Shown: in pieces, positions 44,966-52,005 of the stretch
Layout of the letters: the number at the start of each line of letters is the position of its first letter
How positions within the stretch are numbered: the first letter of the stretch is position 1
NCBI GenBank assembly: GCA_017536695.1
Contig: JAFXGX010000041.1
Location: 1 to 52,005 of the forward strand
Reading direction: 5' to 3'
DNA length: 52,005 bases
DNA from: Bacteroidaceae bacterium
Lineage (GTDB): Bacteria; Bacteroidota; Bacteroidia; Bacteroidales; Bacteroidaceae
Program-made: the position numbers and the translations under genes
The notes under the pieces: generated by a model
Databases searched by the model: none
Told to the model about the DNA's origin: nothing
What the model saw: only the letters and a program-made list of their open reading frames with translations

Positions 44966-45940
44966 TCAGAGGTTTCTGTTCAACAGAGAGTCGGCGAACT
45001 CCTTCAGGAACGTCTTTCTCTCGGGAGAGACGGATACGTTCGCCATATACCGGTCACACTCCTCAAAGAGCGCCTGTATCCTCTTCTCACAGATATCCCT
45101 GACACCCAACTCGTCATATATTCTTGTAAAGCAAGCGACCTTCTCCGCAGCATCGAACTCGCTCTTCGCCATCCACTCCTTCATCTCGGCAAGCTGCACG
45201 GGCGAAGCAAGGTTCATGGCAGTAATGAGCAGGAAAGTCTTCTTGTTGCAGCAGATATCGCCGCCAATCTTCTTTCCGAAGAGCGACTCATCGGCATAGA
45301 CATCGAGCAAGTCATCCTGCAACTGGAAGGCAAGGCCCATCTTTTCGCCATAGGCATACAGATTCTCCTGGTCCTCCTCCGATGCACCGGCAAGATATGC
45401 GCCGAGTCTCAGGGATGTGGCGAGCAATACCGATGTCTTCAGGCGAATCATATTGAGATACTCTGCTTCTGTGACATCCTCTCTGGTCTCGAAACCGAGG
45501 TCATACTGCTGTCCGTCACAAATCTCCTTTGCCATTTCTGTAAATGTAGCCAACATTACGGGCAGTTTGTCGGCGGGAACATGAGAGAGGAACTCATATG
45601 CAAGGAGCAACATGCTGTCGCCCGACAATATTGCAGCAGTGTCGTTCCATTTTGCACGCACAGTTGGCATACCGCGACGCAGGTCGGCATTATCCATTAC
45701 ATCATCGTGGATAAGGGTATGGTTATGGTACGTCTCAAGCGCCAAAGCAGGATAGAAAGCACCGTCGAGATTCTCCTTATACATATTATATGCCATAAGG
45801 AAAAGTACCGGACGTACACGCTTACCCCCTTGGGAGATAGTATATCTTATGGGTTCATAAAGCCCGTAAGGCTCTCTCTCGAACTTAAGATTGTCAATAA
45901 ACTCATTTATCTGATTCCTTATTTCATTCCAGTTGTACAT
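44966..45940 (-). CDS. Polyprenyl synthetase (isoprenyl diphosphate synthase)
   Basis: Trans-isoprenyl diphosphate synthase of 324 aa. First Asp-rich motif DDVMD (79-83) in HDDVMDNADLRRG, second DDLLD (209-213); GGKRVRP lies near residue 38-44. The enzyme adds isopentenyl units to make farnesyl/geranylgeranyl or longer chains; residues just before the first motif set the chain length, and this cannot be read reliably here. First gene of the minus run that leads to the ABC transporter. A terminator separates it from tonB. Confidence 0.92.
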   Translation of the reverse strand: MYNWNEIRNQINEFIDNLKFEREPYGLYEPIRYTISQGGKRVRPVLFLMAYNMYKENLDGAFYPALALETYHNHTLIHDDVMDNADLRRGMPTVRAKWNDTAAILSGDSMLLLAYEFLSHVPADKLPVMLATFTEMAKEICDGQQYDLGFETREDVTEAEYLNMIRLKTSVLLATSLRLGAYLAGASEEDQENLYAYGEKMGLAFQLQDDLLDVYADESLFGKKIGGDICCNKKTFLLITAMNLASPVQLAEMKEWMAKSEFDAAEKVACFTRIYDELGVRDICEKRIQALFEECDRYMANVSVSPERKTFLKEFADSLLNRNL

Positions 45941-45984
45941 GGTCTGTCGTCTGTTTTGTGGATTATCTATTCTTTCTAAACCAA

Positions 45985-46014
45985 AAAAGGAGACTGCAAA
46001 CGCAGTCTCCTTTT
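45985..46014 (-). terminator. Intrinsic terminator of tonB
   Basis: Perfect 13-bp stem AAAAGGAGACTGC/GCAGTCTCCTTTT with AAAC loop, T run on the minus strand. Ends 17 bp past the tonB stop. Confidence 0.93.
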
Positions 46015-46030
46015 ATATTCATGTCTGTCA

Positions 46031-46771
46031 TTACTGCAAACGGAACATTACAGGGAGTGTAAACCAGCAGCGGACAGCCTTACCGGCCTGCTTACCTGGA
46101 GACCACTTAGGCATCTGGCCTACCACACGCTCAGCCTCCTTGTCAAGGTACATGTCGCCCGAGCTCTTGATAACCTGGATATTCTGGATTGAACCGTCTG
46201 AGTTTACGACGAAACGGAGAATTGTTCTACCCTGTGAATTGTTGTCACGTGAGATACGTGGATACTGTATATTGTCAGAGAGCCACTTGTACATTGCCTG
46301 CATACCACCAGGGAACTCGGCCGGCTGCTCTACAACCTGGAAAATCTGCTCCTCTTCAACAACCTCATCAACAACCACTACGGCGTTGTCCGATACGTCA
46401 ACAACGTCAACGAAGACATCCTCAGAGTTCATGATCTCAGTCTCCTGCTGATCAATCTCATCCTTGATAATCTCAATCACCTCAGTTGGCTTCTGAGCTG
46501 CTGGAGGCGGAGGAGTGATATTCTTGACCTGAATCTGAATCTCCTTGAGAACCTCAGGCTCTTCAATTGGAGGAGGAGGAGTCGTTGCGATAATTCTCTC
46601 TTCCTTATCCTCAAAAGTTGTCCACTCAAATGCGACAAACAGAACCGAGAAAACCATTACGAAACCGATGAGGACCCAAATAGTCTTGTTCTGCTCCAAG
46701 TTCGCCTTAGCACTCTTCTTTTGCTCGATGTGCTCGCTTCCCTTAAACTGATTAATTTTTTCTGTACTCAT
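46031..46771 (-). CDS. TonB family energy transducer
   Basis: TonB-type protein of 246 aa that couples the proton motive force to outer-membrane receptors. One membrane helix (about 31-50), a proline-rich region (PPPPIEEPEV; ITPPPPAAQKP), an acidic/valine-rich spacer, and a C-terminal TonB domain (about 155-246) with FPGGMQAMYKWL, YPRISRDNNSQGR and the WSPGKQAGKAV block. ExbB/ExbD are not next to it. The variant is common in Bacteroidota and usually has several paralogues, so no symbol is given. Own terminator. Confidence 0.93.
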   Translation of the reverse strand: MSTEKINQFKGSEHIEQKKSAKANLEQNKTIWVLIGFVMVFSVLFVAFEWTTFEDKEERIIATTPPPPIEEPEVLKEIQIQVKNITPPPPAAQKPTEVIEIIKDEIDQQETEIMNSEDVFVDVVDVSDNAVVVVDEVVEEEQIFQVVEQPAEFPGGMQAMYKWLSDNIQYPRISRDNNSQGRTILRFVVNSDGSIQNIQVIKSSGDMYLDKEAERVVGQMPKWSPGKQAGKAVRCWFTLPVMFRLQ

Positions 46772-47028
46772 ATGATGATATGTATTTATTTTCTAATGGG
46801 CAAAAATAAACAATATTTTTCAATACGCACGATTAAAACAATCTTTTTTTTATTTTAAAAAGATTTTCTTTAATAAATGCCGAATAAAATGCTCTTTTCC
46901 GCGTTATTTTACCATAACAGAAAGTGCAATGACCTTCATTTATATAAAATGAAGAAAAAAAGCCTTATCTTAGCAACGCCATATAATTATGACAACACAC
47001 CTACAAAACTAATTAAAATATTGACAAC
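46772..47028. other. Divergent regulatory region between tonB and the PorQ gene
   Basis: Very AT-rich, 257 bp. TATTTTTG on the minus strand (46808-46801) could be the tonB -7 box; TATCTTAG on the plus strand (46966-46973) could serve PorQ. Neither has a good -33. An A/T hairpin (46840-46848 with 46857-46865) lies in the middle. No gene seen except a 27-codon frame, rejected. Confidence 0.4.
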
Positions 47029-48006
47029 GTGAAATACAAAAATATCTTTTTTTATATTTTTCTGTTCCTTCCGCTTTTTGCTACCGCCCAAGGAGGAGAG
47101 AATGCCTTCACAATACTTCGTCTGCCCTACTCCGCACGTGCTGCCGCTTTGGGTGGACAGAACATAAGCGTCATTGAGGATGATATAACGCTCGCCATGC
47201 ACAATCCCGCCCTATTGTCAAGCGTGTCAGACAAGACCATCAATCTTACTTACATGACATACATGAGCGACAGCAAGATTGCAGGTGCCATGTTCAACAA
47301 GACATTCGGAGAACGCTCCACCGGAGCCATATCGGCAAGGTATATCGATTATGGCGAATTTGAGGGATACACCGAAGACAACATATATACAGGCACCTTC
47401 ATTGCCAAGGATATGGAGTTTGCTGTCATGTACAGCTACCTGCTCAGCGACAACTGGAGCGGCGGCGTCACAGGCAAGTTCATATATTCCAAATACGAAA
47501 GCATGAGTTCCATAGCCTTAGGTGTAGACCTTGGCATCAACTACTATAACCCCGACAATGAACTCTCAATCTCTTTTGCCGTAAAGAACCTCGGAGGGCA
47601 AGTAAAGGCATTCGAGGAGAAGAACGAAAAGATGCCAGTCGACCTGCAGTTGGGCTTTACAAAGCGCCTGTCACATGCTCCGATACTCATCTCGGCCACA
47701 CTTGTCAACCTCCACAAATGGAGCAAGGATGATTTCTACAATGCCGACGGCAGCGAAGACAGTTTCGGCGAGATGCTAATGAAACATATAATGCTCGGTG
47801 CAGACATACTCATTGGACGCAATTTCAACATCTCTTTGGGATACAACTACCGCGTAGGCAAGGAACTCTCGGTTGAAGGCAGCAAATGGGACGGACTTAC
47901 CGCGGGTGCCGGACTTCATATTAATAAGGTAAAGTTAGGCGTCTCCTACAGCAAGCTGCATGTCTCTTCATCATCGCTGCTTTTCAATCTATCCTATTCA
48001 CTGTAG
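47029..48006 (+). CDS. porQ: Type IX secretion system protein PorQ
   Basis: Outer-membrane barrel of 325 aa of the PorQ family. Signal peptide MKYKNIFFYIFLFLPLFATAQ, then the family start GGENAFTILRLPYSARAAALGG and the block HNPALLSS. In Porphyromonas, PorQ is an outer-membrane part of the type IX system. The start codon is GTG at 47029. No other secretion-system genes are adjacent, as is usual for PorQ. Followed by cmk after a 122-bp gap with its own -7 box. Confidence 0.88.
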   Translation: MKYKNIFFYIFLFLPLFATAQGGENAFTILRLPYSARAAALGGQNISVIEDDITLAMHNPALLSSVSDKTINLTYMTYMSDSKIAGAMFNKTFGERSTGAISARYIDYGEFEGYTEDNIYTGTFIAKDMEFAVMYSYLLSDNWSGGVTGKFIYSKYESMSSIALGVDLGINYYNPDNELSISFAVKNLGGQVKAFEEKNEKMPVDLQLGFTKRLSHAPILISATLVNLHKWSKDDFYNADGSEDSFGEMLMKHIMLGADILIGRNFNISLGYNYRVGKELSVEGSKWDGLTAGAGLHINKVKLGVSYSKLHVSSSSLLFNLSYSL

Positions 48007-48081
48007 GCACATGACAGCATAAGGGAAGAAAATAGAGCGCAAGAAGAAAATAACAACCGTTTTTTATTCATTTGTTCGCAA

Positions 48082-48089
48082 TATCTTTG
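48082..48089 (+). promoter_or_regulatory. Probable -7 box of cmk-ispH-pfkA
   Basis: TATCTTTG fits TAnnTTTG and lies 39 bp before cmk. No clear -33 at 19-21 bp. The 122-bp gap has no other notable element. Confidence 0.5.
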
Positions 48090-48128
48090 TAACTTTACAG
48101 AGAAATATAACCAGACAAAGGCAGAACA

Positions 48129-48818
48129 ATGAAAAAAATAGTAATCGCAATAGACGGCTTTTCTTCATGCGGCAAAAGCACCATGGCCAAGGCATTGGCC
48201 CGCAACATCGGATACCTTTATTTTGACAGCGGCGCAATGTACCGCGCAGTGGCTCTTTACTGTATGCAGAACGGACTCATCGAAGGCGAACAGATAAACT
48301 GCGATGCTCTCCGTGAGAGGATGAAGGAGATTCACATCACATTCGAGGCCGACCCCGGGACAAAGGATTCGATAACATTCCTAAACGGTGTAAACGTAGA
48401 GCGCGAGATACGTTCTCTTGAAGTTTCGAAATTCGTAAGCCCTATCGCGGCACTTGATTTCGTACGCAGCGAGATGGTCAAGCAGCAACGCGAAATGGGC
48501 AAGCAGAAAGGCATAGTAATGGACGGACGCGACATAGGGACAACTGTATTCCCCGATGCCGAGATGAAGGTATTCGTTACCGCCTCGGCCGAAGTACGCG
48601 CCCAGCGTCGCTACGATGAGCTCACAGCACGCGGAGACACGCCCGACTTCAACGAGATTCTTGAGAATGTACTGCAGCGCGACCACATTGACCAGACAAG
48701 AGAGGTAAGTCCGCTCAAGAAAGCCGATGACGCACTGCTGCTCGACAACAGCAACCTTACCCGCGAGGAGCAGATGCAATGGCTCATCGACAGATATAAC
48801 GAACTGGTTTCGGAGTAA
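48129..48818 (+). CDS. cmk: Cytidylate kinase
   Basis: (d)CMP kinase of 229 aa, phosphorylating CMP/dCMP with ATP. P-loop GFSSCGKST (10-18), FDSGAMYR for the nucleotide, and [13 protein letters not shown] are present. Length is normal. Its TAA shares a base with the ispH ATG (TAATG), so cmk, ispH and pfkA form one translationally linked run. Confidence 0.96.
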   Translation: MKKIVIAIDGFSSCGKSTMAKALARNIGYLYFDSGAMYRAVALYCMQNGLIEGEQINCDALRERMKEIHITFEADPGTKDSITFLNGVNVEREIRSLEVSKFVSPIAALDFVRSEMVKQQREMGKQKGIVMDGRDIGTTVFPDAEMKVFVTASAEVRAQRRYDELTARGDTPDFNEILENVLQRDHIDQTREVSPLKKADDALLLDNSNLTREEQMQWLIDRYNELVSE

Positions 48819-49729
48819 TGAACCCCCAAAAAACTCCAGCAATGCTAAGCATAGACATTGATGAAAACTCAGGGTTCTGTTTCGGGGTCACCACCGCGAT
48901 ACAAAAAGCCGAAGAGGAACTGAAAAAAGGCGGTATACTCTACTGCCTTGGCGATATTGTACACAACAGCATAGAGTGTGAGAGGCTAAAGAAACTCGGA
49001 CTCATCACCATAGACCACGGGCAATACAGGCAACTGCATAATGCAAAAGTTCTCCTTAGGGCACATGGTGAACCGCCACTGACATATGCCATAGCAAAAG
49101 AGAACAACCTTGAGCTCATCGATGCCACATGCCCTGTCGTACTCAAGCTGCAGCAGAGGATAAAGAGGAAATGGGAAGAAACAGCCGACGATGACAGGCA
49201 GATTGTCATATACGGTCAAGCCGGACATGCCGAAGTGCTGGGTCTTGTAGGACAGACCGACGGCGAGGCAATTGTCATCGAGAGTCAGGAGCAGATAGAG
49301 ACGATTGACCCCGACAAGGATACATACATATACTCTCAGACAACAAAATCAAAGGAGGGGTACCAGCATATTGTAAACGCCATAAAAGGATACATCAACA
49401 GCAATAGGAAGTGCGAGTCGTTCAACAGCGTCTGCGGTCAGGTCGCAAACAGGATGAGCGGCATAGGCGAGTTCGCGAGCTCACACGACCTTGTATTCTT
49501 CGTGTGCGGCAAAAAAAGTTCCAACGGAAAGATTCTCTATAACGAGTGCAGGAAAATGAACAGCAACGTGCACCAGGTAGAGAGTCCTCAGGACATAAGC
49601 TTTGCACTCACACGTGGGGCACACAGGATTGGCATCTGCGGAGCCACATCTACCCCCAAGTGGCTAATGGAGAACTGTAAGGAAGCAATTATAAAATACC
49701 ATAATAACAGTCAGAATTATGAAGAATAA
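48818..49729 (+). CDS. ispH: 4-hydroxy-3-methylbut-2-enyl diphosphate reductase
   Basis: Final enzyme of the non-mevalonate isoprenoid pathway (303 aa). The [4Fe-4S] cysteines are clear: Cys21 (GFCFGV), Cys105 (DATCPVV), Cys206 (SVCGQV). ATSTPKWL and the region RAHGEPP also match. A start at 48842 is possible, but 48818 fits the overlap with cmk. It overlaps pfkA by 11 bp. Links to the prenyl synthase gene in the same window by pathway. Confidence 0.96.
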   Translation: MNPQKTPAMLSIDIDENSGFCFGVTTAIQKAEEELKKGGILYCLGDIVHNSIECERLKKLGLITIDHGQYRQLHNAKVLLRAHGEPPLTYAIAKENNLELIDATCPVVLKLQQRIKRKWEETADDDRQIVIYGQAGHAEVLGLVGQTDGEAIVIESQEQIETIDPDKDTYIYSQTTKSKEGYQHIVNAIKGYINSNRKCESFNSVCGQVANRMSGIGEFASSHDLVFFVCGKKSSNGKILYNECRKMNSNVHQVESPQDISFALTRGAHRIGICGATSTPKWLMENCKEAIIKYHNNSQNYEE

Positions 49730-50705
49730 GATTCGTTGTGTGGGCATACTCACATCGGGTGGAGATGCTCCGGGCATGAATGCAGCCATTCGTGCAGTCA
49801 CCCGTGCATGTATCTACCACGGCATAACAGTAAAGGCAATCTATCGCGGTTACAAGGGACTCCTGACCGGTGAGATTGCGGAGTTCAAGACAGAGAACGT
49901 AAGTAACATCATCCAGCGCGGAGGTACAATCCTCAAGACAAGCCGCTGCGATGAGTTCAAGACCGAGGAGGGACGCGCAAAGGCATATGAGACCCTGCAG
50001 AAAGAGGGCATTGACGCACTCGTAGTCATCGGCGGCGACGGCTCTATCACTGGAGCATACAATCTTGCAAGAGAGTATGATATACCATGTATCGCATTAC
50101 CCGGAACAATTGACAACGACCTGTACGGAACAGACACTACCATCGGTTACGACACAGCACTCAACACAATCATGGAGTGTGTCGATAAAATCAGAGACAC
50201 AGCCTCTTCGCATGAGCGTCTCTTCATTGTTGAGGTAATGGGCCGCGACGCAGGATTCCTTGCCCTGAACGGAACTATCGCAACAGGCGCAGAAGCATGC
50301 GTGTTGCCCGAGATTGACCCCGAGTTCGAGCGCATTAACCAGTTCATCGCCAATGGTCTGCGCCGCACCAAGAGCAGTAGCATCGTGCTGTTCGCCGAAG
50401 GCCGCGAGAAGGACTACAACATCATGGAGGTGGCAGAGGGCATGCGCCAGAAGTTCCCCGAACTCGATGTACGCGTATCAATCCTCGGTTATCTGCAGCG
50501 CGGCGGCAGCCCCACAGCCAACGACCGCATCCTTGCAAGCCGTCTGGGCGTAGCAGCTATTGACGCACTTCTTGAAGGACAGCGCAACGTAATGATTGGC
50601 CTCAGGAACAATGAGATTGTATACATTCCGTTCACAAAGGCAATCAAGGATGACAAGCCCATTGACAAGGAGACAGTCCGCGCACAGGAGATTCTTGCTT
50701 CATGA
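49719..50705 (+). CDS. pfkA: ATP-dependent 6-phosphofructokinase
   Basis: Glycolytic enzyme (328 aa) phosphorylating fructose 6-phosphate. [17 protein letters not shown] at the start, GGDGS (105-109) with Gly108, and PGTIDND (128-134, catalytic Asp132). PPi-dependent enzymes carry Asp and Lys in place of Gly108 and the residue before TIDND; here both are Gly, so ATP is the predicted donor. Codons include more highly expressed forms than neighbouring genes. Overlaps ispH by 11 bp; the last gene of the run. Confidence 0.96.
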   Translation: MKNKIRCVGILTSGGDAPGMNAAIRAVTRACIYHGITVKAIYRGYKGLLTGEIAEFKTENVSNIIQRGGTILKTSRCDEFKTEEGRAKAYETLQKEGIDALVVIGGDGSITGAYNLAREYDIPCIALPGTIDNDLYGTDTTIGYDTALNTIMECVDKIRDTASSHERLFIVEVMGRDAGFLALNGTIATGAEACVLPEIDPEFERINQFIANGLRRTKSSSIVLFAEGREKDYNIMEVAEGMRQKFPELDVRVSILGYLQRGGSPTANDRILASRLGVAAIDALLEGQRNVMIGLRNNEIVYIPFTKAIKDDKPIDKETVRAQEILAS

Positions 50706-50727
50706 CAAGCGCCGGACCGAAAACGGA

Positions 50728-50777
50728 TACATAAATGAGAAACGGGACTCCATAGAGTCCCGTTTCTCATTTATGTA
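50728..50777. terminator. 23-bp hairpin between convergent pfkA and the cyclo-ligase gene
   Basis: A perfect 23-bp stem (50728-50750 with 50755-50777) and a 4-nt loop. The right arm overlaps the last 11 bases of the cyclo-ligase gene, including its stop codon. T-rich stretches occur on both sides only within the stem, so a classical U tract is poor, but the position between convergent genes suggests bidirectional termination or RNA 3'-end protection. Confidence 0.75.
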
Positions 50778-51303
50778 CAACACAATCCATTTTCACATCA
50801 TGCGGTTCGACAGGAAGTTCCCCGACAATCTGCTCATTATAGCATACACCTATCTTCAGACCGCGGAACTCCTCTTGCGAAAGATATCTGTCATAGAATC
50901 CCTTGCCACGACCCATACGCGCACCGCTCTCCGTAAAAGCCACACCGGGAACAACAATCGCGTCAATCTCATGAGGCCGTACCGCCTCCCCACCTTGCGG
51001 TTCCATTATACCAAACGCACCCGTTGCCATATACCGCGGTTCATAAGGATAGAAATCCATCACATCCCCTTCCACCTTCGGCAGGAGAACAAGCATCCTG
51101 GCAGCAAGTTCTTCGACCAATGGCCATAGCAACGGTTCATCGACGAGAGGTGCGTAGAGAGCCACCACCCTGGCACCCGAGACGGCAAGATGAGACTTTA
51201 CCGCATCGGCAATGATAACCGAACGTGACTCCTTTTCCAAGCTCTGCAACAGTGCGAGCCTTGCACGTATCTCTTTACGCAGAGCCGACTTATCCTTAAC
51301 CAT
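50767..51303 (-). CDS. 5-formyltetrahydrofolate cyclo-ligase
   Basis: Enzyme of 178 aa converting 5-formyl-THF to 5,10-methenyl-THF with ATP. The N-terminal [13 protein letters not shown] and the C-terminal signature [15 protein letters not shown] are present, and the length is normal. It overlaps the meaB gene by 8 bp at its start. The last codons lie in the arm of the terminator hairpin. Known also as fau/ygfA; the symbol is left blank since usage differs. Confidence 0.93.
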   Translation of the reverse strand: MVKDKSALRKEIRARLALLQSLEKESRSVIIADAVKSHLAVSGARVVALYAPLVDEPLLWPLVEELAARMLVLLPKVEGDVMDFYPYEPRYMATGAFGIMEPQGGEAVRPHEIDAIVVPGVAFTESGARMGRGKGFYDRYLSQEEFRGLKIGVCYNEQIVGELPVEPHDVKMDCVVHK

Positions 51304-52005
51304 TATTCTTTATACCATCGTAATATTCAAGAAGTTTTGCAGCTGCAGCAAATGAAGTGACCTTACCCGAGAGAAGCAACTGTTCATAGTGAGAGAGCAT
51401 CGCCGGTACCCCGTCAGCATTCCTGAAGCGCATGCGCAGCTGCTCATCAATAGTTTCATACATCCAGTATTTCGACTGACCATGACGGCGCTCATCAAAC
51501 GCACCGCTCTCCTTGACCTTTCCGATATAATCGAAAATCATATCCCATACCTCCTTGATACCAAGGTCGTAAAATCCGGAATAGGTAAGCACCTGGGGAC
51601 GTATGCCGCTTGCAGGCATAGGAAACAGATGAAGCGCATTGCGCAGATGCACCGCCGAACGCCGAGCCTCATCCACATTGTCGCCGTCAGCCTTGTTTAT
51701 TACCACACCGTCGGCCATCTCCATTATACCGCGCTTTATACCCTGCAGTTCATCGCCCGCACCTGTTATCTGTATAAGCAGAAAGAAATCGACCATTGAA
51801 TAGACAGCAGTCTCGCTCTGCCCCACACCCACTGTTTCAACGAAGACCTTGTCATAGCCGGCCGCCTCGCAAAGAACAATCGTCTCGCGTGTCTTGCGTG
51901 CCACACCGCCGAGAGAGCCCGCCGAAGCACTAGGACGTATGAACGCATCGGGATGAAGCGACAAGCGCTCCATCCTTGTCTTGTCGCCAAGGATACTTCC
52001 CTTGC
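51296..52005 (-). CDS. meaB: MeaB-like G-protein chaperone of methylmalonyl-CoA mutase (partial)
   Basis: The 3' part of a MeaB/ArgK family GTPase; the 5' end lies beyond position 52005. Visible: [13 protein letters not shown] at the edge, [27 protein letters not shown], and the NKxD GTP motif (NKADGDN). The C-terminal dimerisation part is complete. MeaB protects and loads B12-dependent methylmalonyl-CoA mutase, which implies propionate metabolism in this organism; the mutase genes are probably just beyond the window. Overlaps the cyclo-ligase gene by 8 bp. Confidence 0.93.
   Translation of the reverse strand, partial: KGSILGDKTRMERLSLHPDAFIRPSASAGSLGGVARKTRETIVLCEAAGYDKVFVETVGVGQSETAVYSMVDFFLLIQITGAGDELQGIKRGIMEMADGVVINKADGDNVDEARRSAVHLRNALHLFPMPASGIRPQVLTYSGFYDLGIKEVWDMIFDYIGKVKESGAFDERRHGQSKYWMYETIDEQLRMRFRNADGVPAMLSHYEQLLLSGKVTSFAAAAKLLEYYDGIKNNG

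Noticed and set aside
46840..46865. A/T hairpin between tonB and PorQ as a terminator
   Set aside because: Contains only one G-C pair and lies between divergent genes, where no transcript is expected to end.

Overview
The window is a gene-dense chromosomal segment from a member of the Bacteroidales (phylum Bacteroidota). Evidence for this: outer-membrane protein families typical of the group (Wzi-like, Porin_10-like, FadL-like, DUF4421, DUF4468, DUF5063), a PorQ-type secretion gene, a CHU_C-type C-terminal domain, a bifunctional DAHP synthase/chorismate mutase, and Bacteroidales promoter boxes (-7 TAnnTTTG, here often TATCTTCG or TATCTTTG, with TTG/TTTG about 19-20 bp upstream). Starts generally lack Shine-Dalgarno motifs. 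No tRNA, rRNA, CRISPR array, insertion sequence, integrase or phage gene was seen. It looks like core chromosome rather than an acquired island. I cannot name the genus.

Layout. 1-5221 (minus): rplU-rpmA, then ftsK-lolA-trxB. 5399-11280 (plus): DUF5063 protein, DEDDy exonuclease, rRNA methyltransferase, a structured intergenic repeat, L31 type B, a secreted nuclease lipoprotein, a Wzi-like barrel and a small lipoprotein. 11281-14871 (minus): uvrA and a CHU_C-domain protein. 15171-17701 (plus): a LysM/receptor-like protein overlapping a beta-barrel gene. 17737-22468 (minus): an operon of RNA-modification genes (rlmD, rluA-type, U32) with a peptidoglycan-binding-like protein. 22717-25440 (plus): ppdK. 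25747-34292: trmO, an inner-membrane acyltransferase-like protein, DUF4468 plus a tiny membrane protein, a putative porin, a Gfo/Idh/MocA oxidoreductase, DUF4421, and a convergent FadL-type barrel. 34347-40039 (minus): an exported low-complexity protein and ilvD-ilvB-ilvN with an attenuator-like leader. 40235-45940 (minus): prenyl synthase, unknown, tatD, DAHP synthase/chorismate mutase, ABC binding protein and permease. 46031-52005: tonB, PorQ, cmk-ispH-pfkA, then convergent 5-formyl-THF cyclo-ligase and meaB (cut by the window edge).

How the genes work together. Most are housekeeping: ribosome and rRNA maturation, redox and DNA repair, chromosome segregation, glycolysis/pyruvate-PEP interconversion, branched-chain and aromatic amino-acid synthesis, isoprenoids, and envelope biogenesis. 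The meaB gene implies a methylmalonyl-CoA mutase elsewhere in the genome. The PorQ gene and CHU_C domain suggest a type IX secretion system.

The least expected items are: two homologous nested hairpins (1-70 and 7803-7888) whose stems differ by three compensatory base-pair changes; an insertion of about 25 residues in ribosomal protein L21; an intrinsic-terminator-like hairpin inside the ilvD leader; a His/Tyr/Trp-rich and Ser/Arg/Gly-rich exported protein; and an ABC importer pair lacking a neighbouring ATPase but translationally coupled to an aromatic-biosynthesis gene. I saw no clear multi-gene system (defence, biosynthetic cluster or mobile element) that is obviously new.
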